From Adhaeribacter_A terreus (GTDB lineage Bacteria > Bacteroidota > Bacteroidia > Cytophagales > Hymenobacteraceae): a stretch of DNA of 64,000 bases. Both the position numbers and the translations under genes were made by a program. The notes beneath the pieces are model-generated. The model was not told where the DNA came from. It did no database searches and saw nothing but the letters and a program-made list of their open reading frames with translations. This document shows, in pieces, positions 30,451 through 39,537 of the stretch (the stretch's first letter is position 1; every line of letters begins with the position of its first letter). The DNA lies in assembly GCF_042657365.1 (NCBI RefSeq), contig NZ_JBHSKT010000003.1:451686-515685 (forward strand). The letters run 5' to 3'.

Positions 30451-32079
30451 GTGGCTTCAAAATTCATCTTCGTAACCGGCGGCGTTACCTCCTCTTTAGG
30501 AAAAGGCATCATATCAGCATCCCTGGCTAAGCTTCTGCAAGCCAGAGGTTTTTCCGTAACCATTCAGAAATTCGACCCTTATATCAATATCGATCCGGGA
30601 ACCCTGAACCCGTACGAACACGGCGAATGCTTTGTAACCGACGATGGTGCCGAGACCGATCTGGACCTGGGTCATTACGAACGTTTCCTGAATACTGCAA
30701 CTTCGCAAGCCAATAACGTTACTACTGGCAAAATTTATCATCACGTAATTACTCAGGAACGTCAGGGTGCTTACCTGGGCAAAACCGTACAGGTGGTTCC
30801 GCATATTACCGACGAAATTAAACGCCGAATGTTGCTTTTGGGCCAGAGCGGGGAATTTGATGTGGTAATTACCGAAATTGGTGGCTGCGTAGGCGATATC
30901 GAATCGTTGCCTTTTATAGAATCGGTGCGTCAGCTGCGTTGGGAATTGCCTCCGAACGATTCCCTGGTAATTCACCTGACTTTATTGCCTTACCTGAAAG
31001 CTGCGGGTGAACTGAAAACCAAACCAACCCAGCATTCTGTGAAAGCGCTTTCGGAAGCCGGTGTTCAGCCCGATATTCTGGTTTGCCGTTCCGAATACGC
31101 CATTCCGATGGAAATGCGCAAGAAAATTGCCTTGTTCTGCAACGTGCAGATCAATTCGGTAATTGAAAGCTTAGACGCAGAAACCATTTATGACGTGCCG
31201 CTGCTCATGAAAAAAGAGAAGCTGGACGAACGCGTTATCAAAAAACTGAAACTTACCGGCGGAACTACAGATCCGGATCTGGATGCCTGGAAAGAATTCC
31301 TGGGCCGCCTGAAAAATCCTACCGAAGAAGTAACCATTGGTCTGGTAGGGAAATACGTGGAATTGCCGGATGCTTATAAATCGATCATCGAAGCGTTTAT
31401 TCACGCAGGTGCACAAAACGAATGCAAGGTTAAACTGAAAACTTACCAATCAGAACATCTTGATCGTGAAACGGTAACTTCGCAGCTTAAAGATCTGGAT
31501 GGCATTCTGGTTGCTCCGGGTTTTGGCCAGCGTGGTTTCGACGGTAAAATTGAAACCATCCGCTTCGCACGCGAAAACAACATTCCATTCTTCGGTATTT
31601 GCCTGGGTATGCAATGCGCAGCCATCGAATTTGCCCGCAACGTACTGAATATCAAAGACGCAACTTCCACCGAAATGGAACCGGAAAGTAAAAATCCGGT
31701 TATAGATATGATGGAAGACCAGAAACAGATCACCCAGATGGGCGGTACGATGCGTTTAGGTGCCTACGTTTGTGAACTGAAAAAAGGCTCAAAAGCGTTT
31801 GCTGCTTATGGCAAGCATAAAATTACCGAACGCCACCGCCACCGCTACGAATTCAACAACAAGTACTTAAAGGCTTTTGAAGACAACGGAATGGTTGCTT
31901 CGGGCATAAACCCTGAAACAGGCCTGGTAGAAGTGATCGAGTTGCAGAACCACCCGTGGTTTGTAGCGGCACAATACCACCCGGAACTGAAAAGTACGGT
32001 GCAAAATCCGCACCCGCTGTTCGTGAAATTTGTTCGGGCCGCTATACAATACGCCAAATCAAAAAAGAATATTGCTTAA
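30451..32079 (+). CDS. pyrG: CTP synthase PyrG
   Basis: A 542-residue amidoligase that makes CTP from UTP, ATP and glutamine. It starts with GTG, giving 'MASKFIFVTGGVTSSLGKG', the standard N-terminus with the P-loop. The synthetase domain includes 'KFDPYINIDPGTLNPYEHGE' and 'TEIGGCVGDIESLPFIESVR'. The glutamine amidotransferase domain has the nucleophile in 'PFFGICLGMQCAAIEFAR' and the catalytic His-Glu in 'AAQYHPELKS'. Length is normal. It is followed 15 bases later by yidC, so the two are probably cotranscribed. Confidence 0.97.
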   Translation: MASKFIFVTGGVTSSLGKGIISASLAKLLQARGFSVTIQKFDPYINIDPGTLNPYEHGECFVTDDGAETDLDLGHYERFLNTATSQANNVTTGKIYHHVITQERQGAYLGKTVQVVPHITDEIKRRMLLLGQSGEFDVVITEIGGCVGDIESLPFIESVRQLRWELPPNDSLVIHLTLLPYLKAAGELKTKPTQHSVKALSEAGVQPDILVCRSEYAIPMEMRKKIALFCNVQINSVIESLDAETIYDVPLLMKKEKLDERVIKKLKLTGGTTDPDLDAWKEFLGRLKNPTEEVTIGLVGKYVELPDAYKSIIEAFIHAGAQNECKVKLKTYQSEHLDRETVTSQLKDLDGILVAPGFGQRGFDGKIETIRFARENNIPFFGICLGMQCAAIEFARNVLNIKDATSTEMEPESKNPVIDMMEDQKQITQMGGTMRLGAYVCELKKGSKAFAAYGKHKITERHRHRYEFNNKYLKAFEDNGMVASGINPETGLVEVIELQNHPWFVAAQYHPELKSTVQNPHPLFVKFVRAAIQYAKSKKNIA

Positions 32080-32094
32080 TTTTAAATTTAACTA

Positions 32095-33927
32095 ATGGAT
32101 CGTAACCAGGCAGTCGGATTATTTCTGATATCCGCGCTCTTACTAATTTACCTTTTTGTTTTTCCGCCCGATAAGGACGTAAAACCAAAAACTGAAACCA
32201 AAGCTCAGCCAACCGCTACTACTACTGCTACCACAGTACAGGAAACCGGCGCTCCGCTTGATTCAGCTACCATGGCACAACAACGGGCTGCTCTGGGCTC
32301 TTTTGGTGCGGCTGCAACCGGCGAAGCGAAAACGGTATTGCTTCAGAACGAAAATCTGCAGGTAACGCTTGCAACCAAAGGCGGCGCTGTAGAAGAAGTT
32401 TTACTGAAGAACTACAAAACCTTCGATAAAAAGCCGCTGATTCTATTCGACAAAATAAGCAGCCACACCGATGTTGCTTTCAAAACCCGCGATGGCAAGG
32501 AAATTAAATTATCAGATCTTTATTTTACAGCTGGTCCGGTAAATACCATTTCTGCAAAAGCCGGAAAAACGCAGGTACAGACTTTTCGTGCTACGTTGGG
32601 CGAAGGCCAGTACGTGGAGCAAACCTATAGCCTGACCGATGGTACTTTCCTGTTGGGTTATGAACTTACGTTTAAGGGCGTAGAGCAATTGCTGGCAGCC
32701 AACCAGCCACTGACCTTTACATGGAAAGATCGCCTGAAAAAACTGGAATTCGACCTGAGCCAGAACCGTAACCATTCTTCCCTGAACTTCATGACCATGG
32801 ACGAAGACGTTACGAAACTGACCGGCAACAGCACCGAAGAAGAAGATTTGCAGGAGCCGGTAAAATGGATTGGTAACAAACAAAACTTTTTCACGGCTGG
32901 TATTATTGCCAAAAACCAGTTTGAGAACGGTAAATTCACCAGCTCTTTGAACGAAGCCGATTCTACCGAAGTAAAAACTTTTGCTTCCAGCGTTTCTATT
33001 CCACAAAAAGATGCTTTAAGTGGCGCCCAGTTCACGTATTATTTCGGCCCGAACGACTTTTCCATTTTAAAGCACGTTTCAGATAAGTTCGAGAAAAACC
33101 TGGAATTAGGCTGGGGTGTGTTTGGTTACATTAACCGCTTTGTGGTTATTCCGGTGTTCCATTTACTGGAAGATCACATTGCCAGCTACGGTATCATTAT
33201 CGTGATCCTGGTTCTGCTTATTAAATTGATCCTGACGCCGCTTACTTACAAGTCTTACCTTTCAATGGCAAAAATGAAGGTGCTGAAACCGGAAATTGAT
33301 GCCATTAAAGAAAAACACGGCGACGACATGCAGAAAACGCAGTCGGAAACCATGAAGCTTTACTCAAGCGTAGGTGTGAACCCGATGAGTGGCTGTATTC
33401 CAATGGTGTTGCAGATCCCGATCCTGTTCGCCATGTTCAGCTTCTTTCCGAACTCCATTGAGTTGCGCCAGGAAGCGTTTCTGTGGGCGCATGACCTTTC
33501 TACTTACGATGTATTTGCGCGTTTGCCATTCACCATTCCTTTCTATGGCAGCCACGTAAGTATGTTCACGTTGCTGATGACGGCTTCTACCATTCTTTAT
33601 ACCTGGGGCAATAACCAGGTAAGCACCATGCAGGGCCCGATGAAATTCTACAGCTACCTGATGCCGTTCATTTTCATGTTCATCATCAATACTATGCCGG
33701 CTGGCCTGAGTTTCTACTATTTCGTTTCTAACCTAGTAACGTTCGGGCAGCAGGCGGTTATCCGTAAGTTTGTAGATGACGATAAGATCCGGATGCGCCT
33801 GGAAGAAAACAAAACCAAGCTGAAAGACAAAAAGCCGGGTGGTTTTGCGGCCCGTATGCAGGAAGCCATGCGCGTAGCTGCTGAAAAAGAAGCAGAGAAA
33901 AACAAACAGAAAAAAGCGAAGAAATAG
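32095..33927 (+). CDS. yidC: Membrane protein insertase YidC
   Basis: A 610-residue inner-membrane insertase and chaperone for membrane proteins. An N-terminal helix ('AVGLFLISALLLIYLFVF') is followed by a low-complexity linker and a large periplasmic beta-domain up to about residue 340. The conserved C-terminal module starts 'SYGIIIVILVLLIKLILTPL' and runs through 'MSGCIPMVLQIPILFAMFSF', 'SFYYFVSNLVTFGQQAVIRK' and a basic tail 'KEAEKNKQKKAKK' that can contact the ribosome. Order and length match Gram-negative YidC. It is followed by a terminator. Confidence 0.96.
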   Translation: MDRNQAVGLFLISALLLIYLFVFPPDKDVKPKTETKAQPTATTTATTVQETGAPLDSATMAQQRAALGSFGAAATGEAKTVLLQNENLQVTLATKGGAVEEVLLKNYKTFDKKPLILFDKISSHTDVAFKTRDGKEIKLSDLYFTAGPVNTISAKAGKTQVQTFRATLGEGQYVEQTYSLTDGTFLLGYELTFKGVEQLLAANQPLTFTWKDRLKKLEFDLSQNRNHSSLNFMTMDEDVTKLTGNSTEEEDLQEPVKWIGNKQNFFTAGIIAKNQFENGKFTSSLNEADSTEVKTFASSVSIPQKDALSGAQFTYYFGPNDFSILKHVSDKFEKNLELGWGVFGYINRFVVIPVFHLLEDHIASYGIIIVILVLLIKLILTPLTYKSYLSMAKMKVLKPEIDAIKEKHGDDMQKTQSETMKLYSSVGVNPMSGCIPMVLQIPILFAMFSFFPNSIELRQEAFLWAHDLSTYDVFARLPFTIPFYGSHVSMFTLLMTASTILYTWGNNQVSTMQGPMKFYSYLMPFIFMFIINTMPAGLSFYYFVSNLVTFGQQAVIRKFVDDDKIRMRLEENKTKLKDKKPGGFAARMQEAMRVAAEKEAEKNKQKKAKK

Positions 33928-33946
33928 TTTTGCACTATTCCATTTT

Positions 33947-33983
33947 AAAAAAGCCTTCCTGAAAGTTCAGGAAGGCTTTTTTA
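33947..33983 (+). terminator. Terminator of the pyrG-yidC unit
   Basis: Stem AAAGCCTTCCTGAA / TTCAGGAAGGCTTT, T tail. Confidence 0.9.
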
Positions 33984-34003
33984 TTATTTTATTGTTTTGA
34001 GGT

Positions 34004-34034
34004 ACAGTTTTTGCGACTAGTAGTATAGCGTTTT
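34004..34034 (-). repeat. Dispersed element, copy 26 (degenerate left half)
   Basis: The minus-strand core AAAACGCTATACTACT is right-degenerate; the arm CAAAAACTG follows. Confidence 0.55.
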
Positions 34035-34084
34035 CCGAATAATTGATTTTATTTGTAAACTCACTCTTACTAAAACCTTACGCT

Positions 34085-34582
34085 ATGAAACAGTTCCGGA
34101 CCGGATTTGTAATGTTCACATTACTTTTCACCCTGCTCATCATCGGGAAAAACAGCAACATCAATGCGCAATCTTCCCGGAAACACAGTCCAGCCAAAAC
34201 CTTAATCGTGTTCGAGAAAAAACCATGTTTTGGCTTCTGCCCTGTTTACCGCGCCGAGTTCATGACAGATGGCAATGTGCTGGTAACTGCGCAACCGGCC
34301 GCCAAACCTAAAGTAAAAAGCACGTTCCGCATCTCCCGAAAGGAAGCGCAGGAACTCTGGAAGCGCGGCGAACAACTGGGTTTCTTTAAACTGAAAGCCA
34401 ACTACGAAACGCTTAAAACCGATTTCCCGGTTAGAGAAATTACGCTTTATAAAAACAATAAACCGAAAAAAGTAACTTACACCGAAGGCGGCCCGCAGGA
34501 ATTTAATACCTATTTAACCGACCTGGCCCAATTAGTTGAAAAGAACCTGGATGTAAATTTCGGGCCGCCGGAAGAAGAATAA
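34085..34582 (+). CDS. DUF6438-like secreted protein
   Basis: A 165-residue protein; the start is placed at 'MKQFRTGFVMFTLLFTLLII' because that gives a signal peptide, and the upstream in-frame ATG adds 14 unrelated residues. After the signal (ending near 'NINAQ') comes the conserved segment 'LIVFEKKPCFGFCPVYRAEF' with two cysteines, followed by 'MTDGNVLV' and 'EAQELWKRGEQLGFFKL'. This K-x-P-C-x-G-x-C-P-x-Y pattern is the hallmark of the DUF6438 family in Bacteroidota. Function is unknown; the cysteines may form a disulfide or bind metal. Confidence 0.8.
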   Translation: MKQFRTGFVMFTLLFTLLIIGKNSNINAQSSRKHSPAKTLIVFEKKPCFGFCPVYRAEFMTDGNVLVTAQPAAKPKVKSTFRISRKEAQELWKRGEQLGFFKLKANYETLKTDFPVREITLYKNNKPKKVTYTEGGPQEFNTYLTDLAQLVEKNLDVNFGPPEEE

Positions 34583-34599
34583 AACCCCAAAGTACACAA

Positions 34600-34634
34600 T
34601 AAAAAAAAGCCACTCTAAAATGAGTGGCTTTTTC
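34600..34634. terminator. Bidirectional terminator
   Basis: Stem AAAGCCACTC / GAGTGGCTTT with A and T runs, between two convergent genes. Confidence 0.85.
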
Positions 34635-34640
34635 GTTTCT

Positions 34641-34670
34641 GACTTTTTAAGGCTTAAATCCTAGCGTTTT
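34641..34670 (-). repeat. Dispersed element, copy 27, containing the oppA-like stop codon
   Basis: On the minus strand, AAAACGCTAGGATTTA, then AGCCTT and AAAAAGTC. The stop TAG of the substrate-binding protein is the centre of this core. Confidence 0.8.
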
Positions 34671-36340
34671 TTAACAGTTTCCAGTTTCAGCGTATTCATG
34701 GGGTTGGCGGTTAAGCCTTCAATATTATTTTGCGTCAACATGAGCACTTCGTCGTAGAACAACACAATAACCGGACATTCTTCCACCACGATCTTATCCA
34801 TTTCCTGGTACAGTTTCCAGCGCTTTTGCAGATTTTGCTCTAACTTAGCTTTTTCGTAAAGTTCGTCGAAGCGGGCATTTTTAAAATGCGTTTTGTTCGG
34901 GCCGGCCGGCGAAAAATTCTTGCTGTAAAAAAGTGCCAGGTAGTTTTCTGCATCCGGATAATCTCCTAACCACGATTTCATGAAGAACGCAGAACGTCCG
35001 TTATCTACCTGTTCCTGGTGCGCCGGCGCTTGGTTTATCTCGATCTCACATTTTACACCCACGTCGCTCCATTTTTTCTGAAAATATTCGGCCAGTTCTT
35101 TGTGCTCGGCAACAGTACTCAGTTTTATTTCAAACGGATTACGGGCATCATACCCGGCGGCTTTCAGTAACTCGCGCGACTTTTTCGGGTCAAAACCATA
35201 GCCTTTTACAATACTGTCGTTAAAACTTGGCAGCGAAGGCGGCACCATACCCGAATTGCCCGGAATACCCAAACCGTTACGATAGTACCGGATCATTTCC
35301 TTTTTGTTGATGGCATAGTTCAAAGCCTGCCGCACGCGCTTATCCGAAACCGGTTTGGTTTTCAGATTGGCCTGGTCGAGCTGGAAACCGATGTATTCAG
35401 TATTTAAGTAAGGCGCTTTCTGAACGGTGAATTTGCCGGAGAAATCGGGTTGCAAACTGCCGTCGGGTTGCAGAATAATATCGCGGGTACCTTCTTTAAT
35501 ACCGGAAAGGAAATCGAGTTTCTTTTGCTGGAAATTGATGAACTCCATTTTCTTATCGGTGATAAAAGAAATATGCACCGCATCGAGATAAGGCAACTGA
35601 TTTCCGGCTTTATCTTTTTTCCAGTAATTCGGGTTTTTATGAAAGACGAGTGCATTGCCTTCATCCCACATTTTAAACTGAAACGGCCCCGTACCAACCG
35701 GATGCTCCCGGAAATCTTTACCGTATTGCTGCACCGCTTCCTTCGGAATTACGAAAGCATACGGCATACTCAGGATCTCGGTAAACGCTATAAAAGGTTC
35801 GTTCAGGTAAACCAATAACGTACTGTCGTTTAAAGCCTTGAACGCCGTGTCTGAAACTATTCCTTTAGGTTTTTCCAGTACTTTCCCGTTAAAGATCCAG
35901 GCGCCGGTACTTGCTGTGGCGGGGTCTAATATACGGTTAAAGCTATATACGAAGTCCGGGGCAATAACCTTGCGGCCTTTGCCGTTGGGAAAAACGGGGC
36001 TGTCATGGAAATGAACATCCTGCCGTAAATGGAAGGTGTACCGCAAACCATCCGCCGAGATTTCCCAGCTTCGGGCAATGGCCGGCGCGGGTTTCAGGCT
36101 ATCGTCGAGTTCGAGCAGGCCGTTGTAAAGCTGCGTGATGGCCCGGATGTTGGCCTGGTTACGGGCAAAAGCCGGATCGAGCGAACTAAGGGCTTCGGGT
36201 TGGTTGTAGCGGAAAACGCGTTTATCATCTTCGGCTTTTTTCTGGCTGTTACAAGCCGAAAAAGCGAGGAAAATGGCACCACTTAACAAGGTACTTATAC
36301 CCCGTTTGTTGAAAACTTTTGTTGAAAACTTTACTTTCAA
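34661..36340 (-). CDS. ABC transporter substrate-binding lipoprotein, peptide-type (SBP family 5)
   Basis: A 559-residue lipoprotein: signal with lipobox AFSAC (Cys about residue 30). The SBP_bac_5 pattern is clear: 'FRYNQPEALSSLDPAFARNQ', 'GLRYTFHLRQDVHFHDSP', 'PVGTGPFQFKMWDEGNALVF', 'RQALNYAINKKEMIRYYRNG' and 'GYGFDPKKSRELLKAAGYD'. Such proteins deliver oligopeptides, or sometimes nickel or heme, to a membrane permease. No permease or ATPase gene is adjacent, so it is an orphan binding protein here. Length fits OppA/DppA. Its stop codon is inside element copy 27, so the last residues 'KKR' are encoded by the element. Confidence 0.9.
   Translation of the reverse strand: MKVKFSTKVFNKRGISTLLSGAIFLAFSACNSQKKAEDDKRVFRYNQPEALSSLDPAFARNQANIRAITQLYNGLLELDDSLKPAPAIARSWEISADGLRYTFHLRQDVHFHDSPVFPNGKGRKVIAPDFVYSFNRILDPATASTGAWIFNGKVLEKPKGIVSDTAFKALNDSTLLVYLNEPFIAFTEILSMPYAFVIPKEAVQQYGKDFREHPVGTGPFQFKMWDEGNALVFHKNPNYWKKDKAGNQLPYLDAVHISFITDKKMEFINFQQKKLDFLSGIKEGTRDIILQPDGSLQPDFSGKFTVQKAPYLNTEYIGFQLDQANLKTKPVSDKRVRQALNYAINKKEMIRYYRNGLGIPGNSGMVPPSLPSFNDSIVKGYGFDPKKSRELLKAAGYDARNPFEIKLSTVAEHKELAEYFQKKWSDVGVKCEIEINQAPAHQEQVDNGRSAFFMKSWLGDYPDAENYLALFYSKNFSPAGPNKTHFKNARFDELYEKAKLEQNLQKRWKLYQEMDKIVVEECPVIVLFYDEVLMLTQNNIEGLTANPMNTLKLETVKKR
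35178..35207 (-). repeat. Dispersed element-like match, copy 28, inside the oppA-like gene
   Basis: The minus-strand core is AAAAGGCTATGGTTTT, spacer GACCCG, arm AAAAAGTC. It encodes 'KGYGFDPKKSREL', a conserved protein motif, so the match may be chance. Confidence 0.45.
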
Positions 36341-36354
36341 TTGTCTTAACTTTG
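36322..36354 (+). promoter_or_regulatory. Candidate promoter of the UPF0173 hydrolase gene
   Basis: TTG at 36322-36324 and TAACTTTG at 36347-36354 with a 22-base spacer; the ATG is 53 bases downstream. It lies partly within the first codons of the divergent oppA-like gene. Confidence 0.45.
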
Positions 36355-36407
36355 TGCAAGTTTAAAGCATATTCCCGTGATAACGGTGCATTAAAGCTAA
36401 ATTTTTT

Positions 36408-37088
36408 ATGGAACTAACGTACTACGGCCATTCCTGCTTTTTATTGAAAACCGGCGACACCGGAATTCTGTTCGACCCGTTCATTTCCCAAAACCCTTTG
36501 GCAAAAAACATCGACCTGAAAAGCATTAAAGCCGACTATATTCTGCTTTCGCACGCGCATGGCGATCATTTAGCCGATGCTGCAACGATCGCAAACCAAA
36601 ACAACGCCAAAATTGTAGCCCAGCCTGAAATTACGGATTGGTATGCGAAGCAGGATATTACCGATACCATTCAGATGAACATTGGTGGCACGGTTAAAAT
36701 CGGCGCTGCAACAGCTAAAATGGTAGTTGCCATTCATTCCAGTTCGTTGCCAGATGGCACCTATGGCGGTCACCCGGCAGGTTACGTAGTGCAGGTGGAA
36801 GGTAAAACTCTTTACTTTGCCGGCGATACAGCCCTGACTTATGACATGAAAATTATCGGGGAGCAGTTTGCGGTAAATTATGCGTTGCTGCCAGTTGGCG
36901 GCCATTACACCATGGATGCTCAGGATGCATTGGTCGCTGCCGATTGGGTGAAAGCCCAACAGGTTATTGCCATGCATTACGATTCTTTCCCGCCCATTAA
37001 AATTGAAAAGGAAACGGTATCGGAAATGGCGAAAAAGTCGGGCAAGGATCTGAAATTCATGGAGATCGGCCAGACCATTACACTATAA
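36408..37088 (+). CDS. UPF0173-type metal-dependent hydrolase (metallo-beta-lactamase fold)
   Basis: A 226-residue cytosolic metallo-beta-lactamase-fold protein. 'YYGHSCFLLKTGDTGILFDP' is the typical start, 'YILLSHAHGDHLADAATIA' carries the H-x-H-x-D-H metal motif, and 'LYFAGDTALTYDMKIIGEQ' and 'QVIAMHYDSFPPI' give the bridging Asp and last His. The length and the 'IAMHYDSFP' ending match the UPF0173 group (YtkL/YddR-like), whose substrate is unknown. It ends 24 bases before parA and may be cotranscribed with it. Confidence 0.9.
   Translation: MELTYYGHSCFLLKTGDTGILFDPFISQNPLAKNIDLKSIKADYILLSHAHGDHLADAATIANQNNAKIVAQPEITDWYAKQDITDTIQMNIGGTVKIGAATAKMVVAIHSSSLPDGTYGGHPAGYVVQVEGKTLYFAGDTALTYDMKIIGEQFAVNYALLPVGGHYTMDAQDALVAADWVKAQQVIAMHYDSFPPIKIEKETVSEMAKKSGKDLKFMEIGQTITL
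37011..37039 (+). repeat. Dispersed element-like match, copy 29, inside the UPF0173 gene
   Basis: GAAACGGTATCGGAAA, then TGGC and arm GAAAAAGTC; the core is half degenerate. It encodes 'ETVSEMAKKSGK'. Confidence 0.45.
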
Positions 37089-37112
37089 ATCAAAGCGAGA
37101 AGAACGATTAAG

Positions 37113-37889
37113 ATGGGAAAAATAATTGCTGTAGCGAACCAGAAAGGTGGTGTTGGCAAGACAACTTCAGCTATAAACTTAGCCGCCAGCCTGGCCGCTT
37201 TAGAATTTAAAACATTACTCGTAGACGCCGATCCACAGGCAAATGCCACTTCGGGTATAGGTTACGATCCCGGCGATATTTCCAAAAGCATTTACGAATG
37301 CATGGTAGATGGCATAAAAATAGAAGATATCATCGTAAAATCGAATATCGATTATTTAGACCTCGTACCGTCGCATATTGACCTGGTAGGTGCCGAAGTT
37401 GAAATGATAAACCTGCCGAACCGGGAGGAAAAAATGCGGGAAGTATTGCGAAGTGTAGCTGATAATTATGATTTTATCATCATAGACTGCTCTCCTTCCC
37501 TTGGTTTGATCACGGTGAACGCTTTAACGGCCGCCAATTCGGTAATTATTCCGGTGCAGTGCGAGTATTTTGCGCTGGAAGGTTTAGGTAAGTTACTGAA
37601 CACCATTAAGATCATTCAATCGCGTTTAAACCCGCAGCTGGAGATTGAAGGCATTTTGCTGACCATGTACGATGTGCGTCTGCGTTTGAGCAACCAAGTA
37701 GTGGAAGAAGTAAAACTGCATTTCCAGCAGATGGTTTTCGATACCATTATTCCGCGGAACGTAAAATTAAGCGAATCGCCGAGCTTTGGCTTGCCAGCCA
37801 TTATGCACGATGCTGACAGTAAAGGTGCCATCAGTTACCTGAACCTGGCCCGCGAAATTGCCGAGAAAAACGCCGTTCTGGCGAAGTAA
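37113..37889 (+). CDS. parA: Chromosome-partitioning ATPase ParA
   Basis: A 258-residue Walker-type ATPase. 'MGKIIAVANQKGGVGKTTSA' has the deviant Walker A (K-G-G-x-G-K-T) at the very N-terminus, 'KTLLVDADPQANATSG' is the Walker A' segment and 'YDFIIIDCSPSLGLITVNAL' is Walker B. There is no N-terminal DNA-binding domain, so it is a chromosomal Soj-type protein. It works with ParB on origin segregation. parB follows after 91 bases. Confidence 0.95.
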   Translation: MGKIIAVANQKGGVGKTTSAINLAASLAALEFKTLLVDADPQANATSGIGYDPGDISKSIYECMVDGIKIEDIIVKSNIDYLDLVPSHIDLVGAEVEMINLPNREEKMREVLRSVADNYDFIIIDCSPSLGLITVNALTAANSVIIPVQCEYFALEGLGKLLNTIKIIQSRLNPQLEIEGILLTMYDVRLRLSNQVVEEVKLHFQQMVFDTIIPRNVKLSESPSFGLPAIMHDADSKGAISYLNLAREIAEKNAVLAK

Positions 37890-37892
37890 ATT

Positions 37893-37978
37893 TAATGGTT
37901 AAATGGTTGAATTGTTAAATGGTTAAAATTTGTTAACCTAAAAACAATTAAGCCATTTGACCATTTAACAATTTAAAT
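37893..37978. repeat. Inverted TTAAATGG-rich repeat between parA and parB
   Basis: TTAAATGGTTGAATTGTTAAATGG on the left is complemented by CATTTGACCATTTAACAATTTAA on the right around an AT-rich centre. It can form a long imperfect hairpin inside the parA-parB transcript. There is no T tail, so it is more likely a stability or spacing element than a terminator. Confidence 0.6.
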
Positions 37979-37980
37979 AA

Positions 37981-38886
37981 ATGTCTGAGAACAAGATTCA
38001 AGTTAAGAAAAAAGGCGGCCTGGGCCGGGGTTTGAACGCCCTGATCGAAGGCAGTTACGATAAAAAAGTAGATCCGCAAATCCTTCACGAAGTAAATACC
38101 ATCGCAGAGATCAAATTAACCCAGATCGAAACGAACCCGTTTCAGCCCCGCTCCCACTTCGACCAGACAGCTTTAGAAGAACTGGCCGAATCTATTAAGG
38201 TTCAGGGCATTATCCAACCGATCACTGTGCGTCAGTTAGACGTTAATACTTTCCAGCTGATTTCCGGGGAACGCCGTTTTCAGGCTTCGAAACTTGCTGG
38301 CTTAGAAACTATTCCGGCTTACATCCGCAAGGCCGACGACCAGCAAATGCTGGAAATGGCCCTGATCGAAAACATTCAGCGCGAGCAGTTAAATGCCATC
38401 GAAATAGCCTTGAGCTACCAGCGTTTGCTTTCGGAGTGTAATCTGAAACAGGAAGAACTTGGCGACCGCGTGGGCAAAAAACGGACAACCGTAACCAATT
38501 ACCTGCGCCTGTTAAAACTTCCGCCGGATATTCAGATCGGTTTGCGCGACCAGCAGATCTCGATGGGTCATGCACGGGCTTTGATCAACATCGATAATAT
38601 TGAGTTGCAGCTGGAAGTTTACAACAAAACCGTAGCGGAAGAACTTTCAGTGCGTAAAGTGGAAGAGCTGGTGCGTAACCTCTCCAAGCCGAAAAAGGAA
38701 ACTGTTGACCGCGCGGATATTCCGGCTGAACATCAGGCAGAATTAAAAAAGGTAGAATCGCGGCTTTCCAGTCACTTTGGAACCAAAATTTACGTTAAAA
38801 CCTCTAACGCCGGCAAAGGCGAAATTAAGATTCCGTTCGTATCTACCGATGACCTGAACCGGATCCTGGAGCTTTTAAACTACTAA
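37981..38886 (+). CDS. parB: Chromosome-partitioning protein ParB
   Basis: A 301-residue centromere-binding CTPase. The N-terminus 'KKKGGLGRGLNALIEGSY' is typical of chromosomal ParB. The CTPase domain has 'IETNPFQPRSHFDQTALEEL' and 'QLISGERRFQASKLAGLETI' with the G-E-R-R box. The helix-turn-helix covers 'LSYQRLLSECNLKQEELGDR' to 'TTVTNYLRLLKLPPDIQIGL'. The C-terminus has 'KGEIKIPFVSTDDLNRILEL', the dimer tail. No parS site with the usual GTTTCACGTGAAAC-like core was found in the window. Confidence 0.95.
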   Translation: MSENKIQVKKKGGLGRGLNALIEGSYDKKVDPQILHEVNTIAEIKLTQIETNPFQPRSHFDQTALEELAESIKVQGIIQPITVRQLDVNTFQLISGERRFQASKLAGLETIPAYIRKADDQQMLEMALIENIQREQLNAIEIALSYQRLLSECNLKQEELGDRVGKKRTTVTNYLRLLKLPPDIQIGLRDQQISMGHARALINIDNIELQLEVYNKTVAEELSVRKVEELVRNLSKPKKETVDRADIPAEHQAELKKVESRLSSHFGTKIYVKTSNAGKGEIKIPFVSTDDLNRILELLNY

Positions 38887-38892
38887 GAATTT

Positions 38893-39537
38893 ATGCGGCT
38901 GAAAGCAGTACTGTTTGGTTTTATTACTTTTTGCGGCTTAAACTATAGCGTTTTTGTTTCCGCCCAAACCGTTACTGCCCGCACAGATTCAACCGTTGTA
39001 GCTACTCCTAACCCCGACCCCAATAAAGACCGCATTGTAAAAACGGAGAAAGACAAAGGCCTGAGTAAACCGGGCCGGGCGGCTTTGTTTTCGGCAGTTC
39101 TTCCAGGTCTGGGGCAAGTTTATAACGGGCATTATTGGAAAGTACCGGTAATTTATGCCGTTGGCGGTACCCTGGGTTATTTTTACTACACCAATAACCA
39201 GAATTACCAGGATTACCGCACTGCCTACGAAAACGAAATTGACGGAGATCCGAATACGGTTCAGCAAATAAAGAATAACGATGGGCAGGTTGTAACGTTA
39301 AGTGTTAACGCTTTACGAAACAATCGGGATTTTTACCGCCGCAACCGCGATCTTACCGTTATATTTTCGGTGCTGGCTTACGGCCTGAATATTATGGAAG
39401 CCAACGTTGGTGCACATTTAAATGAATTCGATATTTCCGATGACCTGAGCATGCACTGGCAACCATCGGTACAATTTGCATCTTTTGGTGCGCAGCCGGC
39501 TCCCGGCCTTTCGCTTCACTTCAGACTAAAAAACTAA
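38893..39537 (+). CDS. DUF5683 domain protein
   Basis: A 214-residue envelope protein: signal peptide ('LFGFITFCGLNYSVFVSAQ'), a proline- and lysine-rich spacer, then the DUF5683 core 'PGRAALFSAVLPGLGQVYNG' with 'HYWKVPVIYAVGGTLGYFYY', two hydrophobic helices, and a second helix pair around 'RNRDLTVIFSVLAYGLNIME'. The tail 'APGLSLHFRLKN' could be a beta-strand. Family members follow parB in many Bacteroidota genomes; role unknown. The coding region for the signal peptide contains dispersed-element copy 30. It overlaps dapB by one base. Confidence 0.85.
   Translation: MRLKAVLFGFITFCGLNYSVFVSAQTVTARTDSTVVATPNPDPNKDRIVKTEKDKGLSKPGRAALFSAVLPGLGQVYNGHYWKVPVIYAVGGTLGYFYYTNNQNYQDYRTAYENEIDGDPNTVQQIKNNDGQVVTLSVNALRNNRDFYRRNRDLTVIFSVLAYGLNIMEANVGAHLNEFDISDDLSMHWQPSVQFASFGAQPAPGLSLHFRLKN
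38924..38954 (-). repeat. Dispersed element, copy 30, inside a signal-peptide coding region
   Basis: The minus-strand core is AAAACGCTATAGTTTA, spacer AGCCGC, arm AAAAAGTAA. It encodes 'ITFCGLNYSVF'. Confidence 0.75.

Noticed and set aside
35785..35805. Further dispersed-element match in the oppA-like gene (AAACGCTATAAAAGG)
   Set aside because: Only half of the core matches and there is no arm.
37893..38886. parS centromere site near parA-parB
   Set aside because: No GTTTCACGTGAAAC- or GTTCCACGTGGAAC-like 14-16-mer was found; the TTAAATGG inverted repeat is too AT-rich and unlike known sites.
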